Below are positions 16,030 to 25,292 of a DNA stretch of 64,000 bases, in pieces (within the stretch, counting starts at the first letter, position 1; every line of letters begins with the position of its first letter). The notes under the pieces are model-generated. The model ran no database searches, had not been told where the DNA came from, and worked only from the letters and a program-made list of their open reading frames with translations. The translations under genes and the position numbers were made by a program. This stretch comes from Candidatus Pantoea gossypiicola (GTDB taxonomy: Bacteria; Pseudomonadota; Gammaproteobacteria; Enterobacterales; Enterobacteriaceae). The stretch spans positions 186,001 through 250,000 of the forward strand of contig NZ_VWVM01000004.1 of assembly GCF_008632075.1 (NCBI RefSeq), read 5' to 3'.

Positions 16030-16754
16030 CAGAACTTTTTCATTCAGCCCCGAGCCTGCGCGAAGAGCCGCTGCCCGGTGGCGCGCATACCTCGCTGATT
16101 CTGCGTAAAGGGCAGATCCTGCGCCTGACCGACATTGAGGGCGGTGCCAACGTCAGCATGATGATGCTCAATCCGCACGAGAAAAGTGAACGGCTGAATC
16201 TGCCGGACACCCTGAAAGGCCAGCACACTGCTCGCCTGACCACCGGTCACTGTTTCTACTCCGATATGGGGCGCGTGATGGCCGCGATCGTTGCGGATAG
16301 CTGCGGCTGGCACGATCCGTTCGGCGGCGTACTCAACGCGGCGGAAACACGTGAAAAATACGGTGCCGGGCGTTATCAGGAGCTGCGCAACGGCTTCTAT
16401 CGCAACGGCGTGGATAATCTGCTGGTTGAGATGGGCAAATGGGATCTGGGTCTGCAAGATCTGTTGATGGTCGTTAACTTTTTCAGCAAGGTCACGGTTG
16501 ATGAGCAGGGCCGCTTCGGGTTCAGCGCAGGCAATAGCCAGGCGGGTGATTTCGTTGAGCTGTACGCGCCCATGGACGTGCTGATGGTGCTGACCGCACT
16601 GCCACATCCGCAGGATCCCGCCACGGACTATCTCCCGCGTCCGGTCCAGCTGAGCTGGTATCAGGCCGACGATATGCAGGTTGTCAGCGATGCGATGATC
16701 ACTCGTGGTGAAAATCAGCGTGCGTTTCACAACACTCGACTTTTTGCCCTGTAA
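16026..16754 (+). CDS. DUF1989 urea-carboxylase-associated protein, probable carboxyguanidine deiminase subunit
   Basis: A 242-residue DUF1989 protein. In guanidine-degrading bacteria the two DUF1989 proteins of this operon form carboxyguanidine deiminase (CgdA/CgdB), turning carboxyguanidine into allophanate and ammonia. Motifs seen are an early [16 protein letters not shown], a likely metal-binding [11 protein letters not shown] near residue 100 and [15 protein letters not shown] later. It starts with an ATGA overlap with the ATPase gene. Which of the two genes is A or B I cannot say from sight. Confidence 0.85.
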   Translation: MTELFHSAPSLREEPLPGGAHTSLILRKGQILRLTDIEGGANVSMMMLNPHEKSERLNLPDTLKGQHTARLTTGHCFYSDMGRVMAAIVADSCGWHDPFGGVLNAAETREKYGAGRYQELRNGFYRNGVDNLLVEMGKWDLGLQDLLMVVNFFSKVTVDEQGRFGFSAGNSQAGDFVELYAPMDVLMVLTALPHPQDPATDYLPRPVQLSWYQADDMQVVSDAMITRGENQRAFHNTRLFAL

Positions 16755-16764
16755 GGAGGCTGCG

Positions 16765-17400
16765 ATGACCCTTATCCACTCTGATCGTCGTCCTGATGAT
16801 GCTGTCTATCGCCACGTAATCCCGGCAGGCGAGCCGTGGCTGTTCGAAGTCAAAAAAGGGCAAACGCTGCGCCTGCTCGACCTCGAAGGCAATCAGGCGA
16901 TTGATACCCTGTTTTACAACACTGACAACCCGCGTGAACGTTACGATCCTCAGCGCACGCTGCGTCGTCAGGGCAAGGTCTATCTGACCACTAGCAGCGT
17001 GCTCTATTCGAATCTCGGCAATCCGTTGCTGACGATCGTCGCCGACACCTGCGGTCGCCACGATACCCTGGGGGGTGCCTGCTCCCAGGAGAGCAATACC
17101 GTGCGCTATGCCCACGATAAACGCTACATGCACAGCTGTCGGGATAACTTTCTTTGCGCCTGCCTGCATGATGGCCGTCTGCACAAGCGGGATATCGGCG
17201 CCAACATCAACTTTTTCATGAACGTTCCCGTCACGCCCGAAGGCGGTCTGACCTTTGAGGACGGCTTATCTGCGCCCGGCAAATATGTCGACCTGGTAGC
17301 CGAATGCAACGTAATGGTGCTGATCTCCAACTGTCCGCAACTGAATAACCCCTGTAATGGCTGGAACCCGACGCCCGCCGAAGTGCTGGTGTGGAACTGA
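16765..17400 (+). CDS. DUF1989 urea-carboxylase-associated protein, second deiminase subunit
   Basis: A 211-residue paralogue of the preceding protein. It has [21 protein letters not shown], then [16 protein letters not shown] (the same DxCG-HD metal-site pattern) and [13 protein letters not shown] at 16765 follows GGAGG by six bases; the open frame extends to 16705 inside the gene before. With its neighbour it should form a heteromeric deiminase acting on the carboxylase product. The usual downstream allophanate hydrolase is not found in the window. Confidence 0.85.
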   Translation: MTLIHSDRRPDDAVYRHVIPAGEPWLFEVKKGQTLRLLDLEGNQAIDTLFYNTDNPRERYDPQRTLRRQGKVYLTTSSVLYSNLGNPLLTIVADTCGRHDTLGGACSQESNTVRYAHDKRYMHSCRDNFLCACLHDGRLHKRDIGANINFFMNVPVTPEGGLTFEDGLSAPGKYVDLVAECNVMVLISNCPQLNNPCNGWNPTPAEVLVWN

Positions 17401-17444
17401 GTCAGCCCGCTTAACCTCTCCGGCCACCTTTTTTTGCCGGTCAG

Positions 17445-17492
17445 CCCCGGGGACGGCCCCAGGGAATATCGTATTTTGCGGGACGACCCGCA
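17445..17492 (+). ncRNA. Guanidine-II (mini-ykkC) riboswitch
   Basis: Two hairpins stand 12 bases apart just before the carboxylase start. The first has stem GGGG/CCCC (17449-17452 with 17457-17460) and loop ACGG, extended by CCC/GGG beyond one mismatch. The second has a 6-bp perfect stem TGCGGG/CCCGCA (17477-17482 with 17487-17492) and loop ACGA. Paired hairpins with ACGR tetraloops are the defining consensus of the guanidine-II class. The second ends 17 bases before the ATG, close to the GAGAG ribosome site, so control is probably at translation initiation. Confidence 0.85.
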
Positions 17493-17509
17493 TCCCTGAG
17501 AGTTCGCCT

Positions 17510-20500
17510 ATGTTTGATACCTTACTGATTGCTAATCGCGGTGCGATCGCCTGTCGTATTCTTCGCACGCTGCGTGCCATGCAGGTGAAAGGCGTCGCCG
17601 TTTACTCCGAAGCCGACCTGAGCAGCTTACATATTCGCGAGGCGGATAGCGCGCTAAGCCTTGGCGAAGGCCCGGCCGCACAAACCTATCTGGTGACGGA
17701 AAAAATCATTGCTGCCGCGCAGCAGAGCGGGGCAAAAGCGATCCATCCTGGCTACGGTTTTCTTTCCGAAAACGCCGCCTTTGCGGAAGCGTGCGAGGCC
17801 GCCGGTCTGATTTTTGTCGGTCCCACGCCGCAGCAGTTACGGACCTTTGGCCTGAAACATACAGCCCGCGCGCTGGCGAAGGCCGAAGGCGTGCCGTTGC
17901 TCGAGGGCAGTGAGCTGCTGGCGGATGTCAGCGAGGCCCGCCGCGCCGCAGAGCGGGTCGGCTATCCGGTGATGCTGAAAAGCACGGCGGGCGGTGGCGG
18001 TATTGGGATGCGCGTCTGTGGTGATGCGAATGAACTGTCAGACGCGTTTGAAACCGTACAGCGCCTCGGCCAGAACAACTTCAGCGACGCCGGGGTTTTT
18101 CTCGAAAAATATATCGAACGCGCCCGTCATCTCGAAGTGCAGATTTTCGGTGACGGGATGGGCGAAATTATCGCACTGGGCGTCCGCGACTGCTCGGTTC
18201 AGCGACGTAATCAGAAAGTGATCGAAGAGACGCCTGCGCCGAATCTGCCAGCAGGCATGGCCGACGCACTCTGCTCGGCGGCTATCGCCCTGGGGAAAGC
18301 GGTGAACTATCGCAGCGCGGGAACGGTTGAGTTTGTTTATGACAGCGCAGCGCAGCAGTTCTATTTCCTTGAAGTGAATACTCGCCTGCAGGTTGAACAT
18401 GGCGTGACAGAGCAGGTCTGGGGCGTGGATCTGGTGCAGTGGATGATTGAGCTGGCGGCAGGCGATCTTCCGCCACTAAGCGCATTAGCCGCCACGCTGA
18501 ATCCACAAGGTCATGCTGTACAGGCGCGTATCTATGCAGAAGATCCGGGTCGGCAGTTCCAGCCTTCGCCCGGACTGTTAACTGAAGTCCATTTCCCGGC
18601 AGCCGACGGCAAAAACCTGCGCATTGACCGCTGGGTGGAAGCCGGATGCGAAGTCCCGCCATTCTTTGACCCGATGCTGGCCAAAGTGATTGCCTGGCAT
18701 CCCACACGCGAAGACGCTATCGCCACACTGGCTCAGGCGCTGGCAGAAACCCGTTTGTATGGCGTTGAAACCAATCGCCGCTATCTCCAGCAGATTTTAG
18801 CCTTTGCGCCCTTTACAGCGGGTGAACCCTGGACCCGCTGCCTGGCGCTGCTCAGCTATCAGGCGGCAACCGTTGAGGTGCTGAGTGCCGGCACCCAGAC
18901 CAGCGTGCAGGACTATCCCGGACGTCTGGGATACTGGGCGGTGGGTGTGCCGCCATCAGGGCCGATGGACGACCGCGCCCTGCGTCTCGGTAACCGTCTG
19001 CTGGGCAATGACGAGGGTGACGCTGCGCTGGAAATCACGCTGAACGGACCTACGCTGAAATTTAACACAGAGATTCAGGCGGTGGTGTGTGGCGCGCCGC
19101 TCAGTGTCACGCTCGACGGCGTTGAACAGGCGATGGACGCTGTGTTTACCCTCCCGGCGGGATCAACCCTGAAGCTGGGCGCGATGCGTGGCGAGGGCGT
19201 CAGAAGCTATCTCTGCCTGAGCGGGGGTATTCAGGTGCCGGACTATCTAGGCAGCAAAAGCACTTTTACGCTCGGTCAGTTTGGTGGCCACGCCGGGCGA
19301 GCCCTGCGAAGCGGTGATGTGCTGCATCTCGCGCCGCGGACTGCGAACACAGCCGGAACAGAACTGCCCGCTGCGCTGCGCACCGGTCTCGCGCCGGTAC
19401 GCACGCTGCGCGTGATTTACGGTCCCCACGGCGCGCCGGAGTTCTTCGCGCCTGACTATATGGCAGCGTTCTTTGCCACAGAATGGGAAGTGCACTTTAA
19501 CTCCAGCCGCACAGGCGTGCGCCTGATTGGGCCAAAGCCGATCTGGACCCGCGACAGCGGCGGCGAAGCGGGACTGCACCCCTCGAATATTCATGACAAC
19601 CCTTACGCCATCGGTGCGGTCGATTTTACCGGCGATATGCCAGTGATCCTGGGACCCGATGGTCCGAGTCTCGGCGGATTTGTCTGCCCGGTGACGGTCA
19701 TCGAAGCGGATCTCTGGCAGCTGGGCCAGCTCAAAGCCGGTGACAAAGTACAGTTTGTGGCGGTGGATATTCCGACGGCCCGGCGGCTGGCTAAAGGCCG
19801 ACGCACCGAGCTGACCACACTCCAGCCACAGGACATTTACTGGCAGCCTGCGCCGCTGACTTCACCCATCGTGATGACCTGCGGTGAAGCGGATAAACGT
19901 CTGGTCGCACGGCTTTCAGGCGATACGCATCTGCTGCTGGAGGCAGGCGAGCCGGAGCTGGATCTAGTACTGCGTTTTCGGATTCACGCCCTGATGCAGG
20001 CGCTGGAAGCGCAATCACGCAACGGCATTATTGATATCACGCCGGGCATCCGCTCGCTGCAAATTCATTTCCAGCCGGAGACACTGAAGCCAGACGTGCT
20101 GCTGGCGTGGGTGCGCGGTGAATGGGAAACGGTCTGCATGAGTGATGACCTTCAGGTACCTACACGCGTGGTGCATCTGCCGCTCTCCTGGGACGATCCC
20201 GCCTGTCAGCAGGCGATCGAAAAGTATATGACCACCGTGCGCCCGGACGCGCCCTGGTGCCCGAGCAATCTTGAGTTTATCCGTCGGATAAACGATCTGC
20301 CTGATGAGCAGGCCGTCTGGAACACGGTGTTTAAGGCCAGTTATCTGGTCATGGGACTGGGCGATGTCTATCTTGGCGCGCCGGTTGCCACGCCGCTGGA
20401 TCCGCGTCATCGGCTGGTGACGACGAAATATAATCCGGCCCGCACCTGGACGGCGGAAAACTCGGTTGGCATAGGCGGCGCTTATCTGTGTGTTTATGGT

Positions 20501-21115
20501 ATGGAGGGGCCAGGCGGCTATCAGTTTGTGGGCCGCACGCTGCAGATGTGGAACCGATATCGCGAAGTGGCCGATTTCGGCGGAAAGCCCTGGCTGCTGC
20601 GCTTTTTTGATCAGATCCGTTTTTATCCGGTCTCTGCTGAGGAACTGCTGCAGATTCGTCGCGATTTTCCACTCGGTCGTTATCCGCTACGCATTGAGCA
20701 CAGTACGCTGCGGCTGGCGGCATATCAGGATTTCCTCATCCGTGAAGCGGAGAGTATCGGCGAGTTTCGGGATCATCAGCAAACCGCGTTTAATGCAGAA
20801 CGTGACCGCTGGATAGCCAGTGGTCAGGCCCATTTCGACAGTCAGGAAAACGTAGCGGATGAAGGCGGCGACGCACCGCTGCAACCGGGCGAGCAGGGGG
20901 TTGAAAGTCCGGTATCCGGCAATCTCTGGCAGGTGCAGGCGACCGCAGGCAGTCGGGTGCGGGAAGGGGATATCCTTGTGGTGCTGGAGTCGATGAAGAT
21001 GGAGATCCCACTTCTGGCCCCGTGCAATGGCATAATTCAGCAGGTCAGCGTCCAGCCAGGCAGCGCAGTACGTGCAGGGCAACGCGTGGCGGTAATCGTT
21101 GAAGATAATGCGTAA
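17510..21115 (+). CDS. Guanidine/urea carboxylase, biotin-dependent
   Basis: A 1201-residue enzyme of the urea-carboxylase family, many of which are now known to carboxylate guanidine. Domains in order: biotin carboxylase (1-450; ATP-grasp loop AGGGGIGMR), carboxyltransferase halves of the KipA/KipI type (about 460-770 and 775-1080; SVQDYPGRLGYWAVGVPPSGPMD and LDPRHRLVTTKYNPARTWT), and a C-terminal biotinyl domain with the lysine in LESMKMEIPL. It uses ATP and bicarbonate. ATG at 17510 gives the family length; the open frame upstream contains the riboswitch. That riboswitch favours guanidine as substrate. The deciding active-site residue was not aligned. Confidence 0.92.
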   Translation: MFDTLLIANRGAIACRILRTLRAMQVKGVAVYSEADLSSLHIREADSALSLGEGPAAQTYLVTEKIIAAAQQSGAKAIHPGYGFLSENAAFAEACEAAGLIFVGPTPQQLRTFGLKHTARALAKAEGVPLLEGSELLADVSEARRAAERVGYPVMLKSTAGGGGIGMRVCGDANELSDAFETVQRLGQNNFSDAGVFLEKYIERARHLEVQIFGDGMGEIIALGVRDCSVQRRNQKVIEETPAPNLPAGMADALCSAAIALGKAVNYRSAGTVEFVYDSAAQQFYFLEVNTRLQVEHGVTEQVWGVDLVQWMIELAAGDLPPLSALAATLNPQGHAVQARIYAEDPGRQFQPSPGLLTEVHFPAADGKNLRIDRWVEAGCEVPPFFDPMLAKVIAWHPTREDAIATLAQALAETRLYGVETNRRYLQQILAFAPFTAGEPWTRCLALLSYQAATVEVLSAGTQTSVQDYPGRLGYWAVGVPPSGPMDDRALRLGNRLLGNDEGDAALEITLNGPTLKFNTEIQAVVCGAPLSVTLDGVEQAMDAVFTLPAGSTLKLGAMRGEGVRSYLCLSGGIQVPDYLGSKSTFTLGQFGGHAGRALRSGDVLHLAPRTANTAGTELPAALRTGLAPVRTLRVIYGPHGAPEFFAPDYMAAFFATEWEVHFNSSRTGVRLIGPKPIWTRDSGGEAGLHPSNIHDNPYAIGAVDFTGDMPVILGPDGPSLGGFVCPVTVIEADLWQLGQLKAGDKVQFVAVDIPTARRLAKGRRTELTTLQPQDIYWQPAPLTSPIVMTCGEADKRLVARLSGDTHLLLEAGEPELDLVLRFRIHALMQALEAQSRNGIIDITPGIRSLQIHFQPETLKPDVLLAWVRGEWETVCMSDDLQVPTRVVHLPLSWDDPACQQAIEKYMTTVRPDAPWCPSNLEFIRRINDLPDEQAVWNTVFKASYLVMGLGDVYLGAPVATPLDPRHRLVTTKYNPARTWTAENSVGIGGAYLCVYGMEGPGGYQFVGRTLQMWNRYREVADFGGKPWLLRFFDQIRFYPVSAEELLQIRRDFPLGRYPLRIEHSTLRLAAYQDFLIREAESIGEFRDHQQTAFNAERDRWIASGQAHFDSQENVADEGGDAPLQPGEQGVESPVSGNLWQVQATAGSRVREGDILVVLESMKMEIPLLAPCNGIIQQVSVQPGSAVRAGQRVAVIVEDNA

Positions 21116-21160
21116 CGACGATCACAACCGACCAGCCGGATAAGATCATGCTGAATGCCG

Positions 21161-21196
21161 CTGCGCCCGTCAGCGGCAACATGCTGGCGGGCGCAG
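21161..21196 (+). terminator. Strong hairpin after the carboxylase gene
   Basis: A 14-bp stem with one GU pair (arms 21161-21174 and 21183-21196, loop GGCAACAT) sits between the convergent carboxylase and LysR genes. There is no U-tract on either side, so it may be an RNA 3'-end stabiliser or a weak terminator. Confidence 0.55.
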
Positions 21197-21222
21197 GCAA
21201 CATGCATCACAGCAGCCGGATA

Positions 21223-22128
21223 TCAGCACCGCGCGCCCAGTTCTTTTAGCCAGCCGATCATCGCTTCACTGCCAGGCTGACTCAGCGTGCGTTGCGGCCA
21301 CGCCAGGAAATAGGGTTTGCTCAGAGGCAGGCAAAGATCATCCACCACCACCAGATCGCCACGCGCCAGCTCTGGCGCGATAAGGCGTCGCTGTCCCAAC
21401 AACAGTCCCATTTCCGCAACAGCCGCATCAATCGCCAGTGAGGTCAGGTTAAAGCTGAATGCAGGTTGAGGCAGCGGTTCATCCATGCCATTTGCCTGAA
21501 ACCAGCTTTGCCAGTCCGGCAGGAATCGTCCTTCATTACCCCAGTCGAGGTGGATCAGCGGGGCCTGACTTAAGATCGATTCCGGCATGACGCGTTGTAA
21601 TAGCGCCGGACTGGCCACCGGCAGCACGTCATCCTGAAATAATCTGATCTTATCCAGCTGCGGGTAACGATCTTCACCAAAGCAGATCACAAAATCGGCG
21701 GGCATCGCCGTGAAATCGACCGGTGAATGGGTGCCGTTTAACGAGATAGCGATATCCGGACAACGGTCTCGCCAGCTCGCCAGTTCTGGCAGCAGCCATT
21801 TCGACGCCAGCGCCGGTAGTGCGTAAATCGTAAGTTTTGGGGCGCTGGCCGCATGGCAGATATTTTGCTGGCCGAGGTGCAAAATATCAAAAGCTTCGGT
21901 GACGTAGCGCAGATACTCTTTGCCGGTTTCGGTCAACATCACGCCGCTTTGCGTGCGCAGAAACAGCGCGCTGCCGAGTTGTTCCTCCAGCTGGCGGATC
22001 TGCTGGCTGACCGCCGCCGGGGTTAAGGCCAGCTGGGCGGCGGCTTTTGCCAGGCTGCCCAGTTCGGCAGCCACTTTAAAGGACTGTATGACGCTGATTT
22101 TGGGCAACCTTGGCAATTGAGCGGGCAT
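21223..22128 (-). CDS. LysR-family regulator, GcvA-like
   Basis: A 301-residue LysR protein. The N-terminal winged helix-turn-helix is clear (FKVAAELGSLAKAAAQLALTPAAVSQQIRQLEEQLGSALF), and the effector domain follows from about residue 95. It is divergent from the 2-oxoglutarate oxygenase gene with an 84-bp gap, so control of that gene is likely, and it converges on the carboxylase operon. GGAAGA precedes the start codon. The effector is unknown; an amino acid or guanidine-related compound would fit the setting. Confidence 0.85.
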   Translation of the reverse strand: MPAQLPRLPKISVIQSFKVAAELGSLAKAAAQLALTPAAVSQQIRQLEEQLGSALFLRTQSGVMLTETGKEYLRYVTEAFDILHLGQQNICHAASAPKLTIYALPALASKWLLPELASWRDRCPDIAISLNGTHSPVDFTAMPADFVICFGEDRYPQLDKIRLFQDDVLPVASPALLQRVMPESILSQAPLIHLDWGNEGRFLPDWQSWFQANGMDEPLPQPAFSFNLTSLAIDAAVAEMGLLLGQRRLIAPELARGDLVVVDDLCLPLSKPYFLAWPQRTLSQPGSEAMIGWLKELGARC

Positions 22129-22212
22129 TAATTCTTCCTTATCAGGGCAGTAAGTTTTTATCGTTACGCAGCGTGGCAGGCGACAGGTAGAGTAACATCA
22201 CACCTGCCCATC

Positions 22213-23001
22213 ATGAGAAATGTTGCTATGTCTGGATCCCTCGTTCGTCTCGATCTTCATCCGCTGGCCGATCATGACTGGCGTCAGCGCTGTCGTGAGC
22301 AGTTAAACCACTCCGGTGCGCTGGTACTGCGTCAGTTTTTACAACCTCACGCTCTGGAGGCGGTTATTGAAGAGGGCAATGCCCGGCGTCATCTGGCCTA
22401 TCACACCCGCAGCAAACACAATGTCTACCTGATGAAGCCGGATGAGGCGTTCAGCGCGGATCACCCGCGTAACCGGGATGTGCTCAGCACCAAAGGATGC
22501 ATTACAGATGATGTTATTGGTGCCGACTCACCGCTGCGCCAGCTTTATAACGATGACCTGTTTAAACATTTCCTTTGCGATGTGCTGGGAGAGGAAGCGC
22601 TCTATCCTTATGCCGATCCGCTTTCGTCGATTAACCTGCACTATGCGCCTCACGGCCAGGAGTTGGGCTGGCACTTCGACAACTCCTCATTTGCTATTAC
22701 TTTACTGGTCCAGAAACCGCTGGCGGGCGGCGTGTTTGAGTATGTGAAGGATCTGCGTAATGCCGATGCTGGTGAGATGAACTTCGACGGCGTTGACGCA
22801 GTACTGGACGCGCGCCAGCCGGTTGACGCGCTGGAGATTGATGCCGGCGATCTGGTGCTGTTTCGTGGCCGTAACTCCCTGCATCGCGTGACGCCGACCG
22901 AAGGCGAGGTCACGCGGATGCTGGCGGTGCTGGCTTACAACACGCAGCCTGACATCGCGCTGTCAGAAACAGCCCGAATGACCTTTTACGGCAGACTATA
23001 A
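22213..23001 (+). CDS. 2-oxoglutarate/Fe(II) oxygenase, BesD/ArpA-like
   Basis: A 262-residue non-heme iron oxygenase related to free amino-acid halogenases and hydroxylases of the BesD/HalD/ArpA group. The iron triad is His154 and Asp156 in GWHFDNSSF and His224 in SLHRVTP; Arg235 is placed to hold 2-oxoglutarate. Halogenases of this group have Gly in place of that Asp, so this should be a hydroxylase. ADHPRNRDV, LYPYADPL and a final FYGRL are family landmarks. ATG at 22228 is an alternative start. Relatives that hydroxylate arginine-type substrates can release guanidine, which would link it to the adjacent carboxylase operon; that link is inference. Confidence 0.8.
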   Translation: MRNVAMSGSLVRLDLHPLADHDWRQRCREQLNHSGALVLRQFLQPHALEAVIEEGNARRHLAYHTRSKHNVYLMKPDEAFSADHPRNRDVLSTKGCITDDVIGADSPLRQLYNDDLFKHFLCDVLGEEALYPYADPLSSINLHYAPHGQELGWHFDNSSFAITLLVQKPLAGGVFEYVKDLRNADAGEMNFDGVDAVLDARQPVDALEIDAGDLVLFRGRNSLHRVTPTEGEVTRMLAVLAYNTQPDIALSETARMTFYGRL

Positions 23002-23473
23002 AATCAGGGCGTGTCTGTCAGGGCACGCCAGCCGCGCTGAAAGATTTGCTGCGTGCGCAAAGCCACTAACATACGCCAGTCCGCATCTTCGGGCCAGAAT
23101 CCCTCGACCAGCTGCTGTTTCAATGCCCGACCAGCCGTACTATTCAGTGTGCAGGTCTTCACACCAGAGGCCGGGTTTTGAAGACATTATCGGATTAGAG
23201 TTACCGGTCAGACACGCCTGGATTAAGACAGATAATGGCTTTCTGACCCGACACAATATAATGCGCACAATCTATCTTATGTTAAATAGCACAGCTGACT
23301 AGCCATTTGCTTCGTTATCCTGCCCCCTCTGATTCTGATGTCTGCTGTGAACCAGAAATCTAAGACATCTCACCAGTAACGCTGTACTGACACTCTTCAA
23401 ACTCAAGCTACCCTGACACTGCTCTGAGACCATGCCCCGCAAGAGCAATGTCTGGGTTTAAAGCAAATAAAAG
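23002..23473. other. Gap with possible gene debris
   Basis: On the minus strand, from about 23,170 down to a TGA at 23008-23010, runs an open frame of about 50 codons (LNSTAGRALKQQLVEGF, then EDADWRMLVALRTQQIF) that reads like the tail of a real protein but has no start. I could not name its family. The rest of the gap shows no gene. Confidence 0.3.
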
Positions 23474-23941
23474 TCATACGACTTTGTAAATGTCCAGTTT
23501 TACCCCTGTCTGCGTTCTTTCTGCTGCACAGACGAAAATGGAGGTCGTTAACCAATTAAGTTCCGGGGAATCGACTTCAAATACTGGCACTGTCCTGAAA
23601 TAGATTTGTGAGGGTAATAGTTCATCGAAGAAGCGCATGTCATTACCAAAGAGCTGGTCTCTATATTCTTCGGGGATGATGCGTATACCGTTGTTTTCAA
23701 CGTAGACAGTGCCTTGCTCGACCTGTAAAGCGTAACGAGCAGAAAGCCGACAAACGCCTGCTGAATCTACAAACTGGCTGTCAACACCACCTGGCATGAC
23801 GTGCCCCTTCAGTTCGCCATAAACAGATCCAGACAGAATAGGAATAAGCTGTCTTTTACCCTGTGAATTGCGGTTAGAAACAACAACGGGCTTATCAACT
23901 TTTATCTCAATGGTAAAGCTGTGTTTAAGAGCGGGCAACAT
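23474..23941 (-). CDS. DUF3237-family protein
   Basis: A 155-residue beta-barrel-like protein of the DUF3237 (UPF0311) family. The hallmark is PILSGSVYGELKGHVMPGGVDSQFVD followed by ARYALQVEQGTVYVENNGIR. ATG at 23941 is fixed by a perfect AGGAGG upstream. The family has no established reaction. It is slightly more AT-rich than its neighbours and stands alone, with a terminator-bounded gene upstream. Confidence 0.8.
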   Translation of the reverse strand: MLPALKHSFTIEIKVDKPVVVSNRNSQGKRQLIPILSGSVYGELKGHVMPGGVDSQFVDSAGVCRLSARYALQVEQGTVYVENNGIRIIPEEYRDQLFGNDMRFFDELLPSQIYFRTVPVFEVDSPELNWLTTSIFVCAAERTQTGVKLDIYKVV

Positions 23942-24037
23942 ACAACCTCCTGTTATCAATCCCGCCAGTTTAAGAACTCATCACGGATAGGATAGTACTA
24001 ATCATGCGGCGTCCGATTTCTGGCTTTCTTTGAGGAT

Positions 24038-24072
24038 AAAAAATCCCGACACCAGAGTGCCGGGATTTTTTT
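24038..24072. terminator. Bidirectional terminator
   Basis: ATCCCG/CGGGAT stem with A/T runs on both sides, between the DUF3237 and DUF4432 genes. On the minus strand it ends the DUF4432 transcript. Confidence 0.8.
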
Positions 24073-24080
24073 ATGGCCAG

Positions 24081-25289
24081 TTACTCCTTCGCTATCGGCG
24101 TCTCGCTAACGTCAATCTTCGTGTCGCCCTGAATGCCCTTAATGCGTTTCTCAACGTCATTCACCTGCTCGCTGCTGTGCAGCAAGGTGTACGTCAGATC
24201 AAATGCCGTGCTCGCGCCCGGTTGCAGTTGCTTCACGCGCTTTTGCTCACGTTCAATGGTGACCGGATAGGCGTAACTGGTGCCTGGCTCGATGCCGGTT
24301 ACGTAACCCTGTTTCAGGGTGTCGGTGTTTTTCCATAAGGTCAGCATCGGGAGCTGACGGGTATCAAACTGAATCGATGCGCCGCTGTTTCCGACCTTGT
24401 TAATCACTGCAGCGACGGTCTGATGATTGCTGTCGGAAAGTGGTTTGATGTTGAAAACCATCTCATCGAAGTCTTTGGTCGGACCTTTGTAGGTCTGCCA
24501 CTCCTTTAACCCGGCTTTTGCATAATCATTGAACGGGCTGATGCCGGACATCGGGGCAAGGAAACGTGCGCCCTCTTCCAGGATTGGCTGGCCGAAGTTG
24601 CTGTGATAGATAATCTGATAATCGTGCGGATAGTCAGCATGATTGGTTAACACATCATGCAGGCTGAAACTATTACTGCCTGGCACATAGCGCAGCTCAG
24701 TCATGGTCTGCAAATCCGTCTTCTTAAAGGTGCTCTCTTTAACCAGACCGCGAATACGGATCTCATGCGGTGCCGCATCAGCCACTTCAACTTCGAGCTG
24801 CGAAACCGGCGTGTTACCCGCTTTACCGTGTAGCGTGTAAATGCGGCCCTGATCGGTCACCGGATGTCCGGTCCACTCATAGCCACAGCGCACCATCATC
24901 TCATTGAAACCGTCCAGCCAGCCCAGACCGTTGCGGCTTTCCAGATTGATATAAGCGGGATTAACCACCTCTTTCACCGGAGAATCCCAGCCCATACGCG
25001 TGCCAAAGCCCTCAACGCGCAGTAAGTTCATGCCGCGTGTCGGACTGAGTGTGATGGTGAGACCATCCTGACTGCGGATGGTGACAATTTTACTGCCTTC
25101 CTGCTTGCCGCCATGAAGCACTTTTTGCTCGATGCTGAACGGCTTACCCTGCAACTTCAGCTCACTGCTGGAAATCTGCCAGTTTCCCTGCTCTGTGCCC
25201 TGTTCAGCACTTGTCAGCACCCAGGTTTTCGCCGCTGCTGAACCTGAAACCAGAACCGCCAGTACTGTTAATGCCAGTTTAATCTTCAT
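24081..25289 (-). CDS. Exported DUF4432 protein (aldose-epimerase-like)
   Basis: A 402-residue protein with a signal peptide (MKIKLALTVLAVLVSGSAAA). The mature part belongs to the DUF4432 group, galactose-mutarotase-like beta sandwiches that bind sugars: SPTRGMNLLRVEGFGTRMGWDSP, GFNEMMVRCGYEW, an IIYHSNFGQP histidine segment and YVTGIEPGTSYAYP near the end. Periplasmic mutarotation or sugar-acid binding is likely, but the substrate is unknown. Two adjacent ATG codons (25292, 25289) follow GAGG; the second has the better spacing. Confidence 0.8.
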   Translation of the reverse strand: MKIKLALTVLAVLVSGSAAAKTWVLTSAEQGTEQGNWQISSSELKLQGKPFSIEQKVLHGGKQEGSKIVTIRSQDGLTITLSPTRGMNLLRVEGFGTRMGWDSPVKEVVNPAYINLESRNGLGWLDGFNEMMVRCGYEWTGHPVTDQGRIYTLHGKAGNTPVSQLEVEVADAAPHEIRIRGLVKESTFKKTDLQTMTELRYVPGSNSFSLHDVLTNHADYPHDYQIIYHSNFGQPILEEGARFLAPMSGISPFNDYAKAGLKEWQTYKGPTKDFDEMVFNIKPLSDSNHQTVAAVINKVGNSGASIQFDTRQLPMLTLWKNTDTLKQGYVTGIEPGTSYAYPVTIEREQKRVKQLQPGASTAFDLTYTLLHSSEQVNDVEKRIKGIQGDTKIDVSETPIAKE

Positions 25290-25292
25290 CAT

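Noticed and set aside
14432..17400. Taurine or sulfonate transporter interpretation of the ABC genes
   Set aside because: Permease and ATPase resemble that family, but coupling to two DUF1989 genes and the carboxylase fixes the guanidine/urea assignment.
17420..17440. Terminator between the second DUF1989 gene and the carboxylase
   Set aside because: CCGGC/GCCGG arms flank a T-run inside the loop rather than after the stem, so it does not fit an intrinsic terminator.
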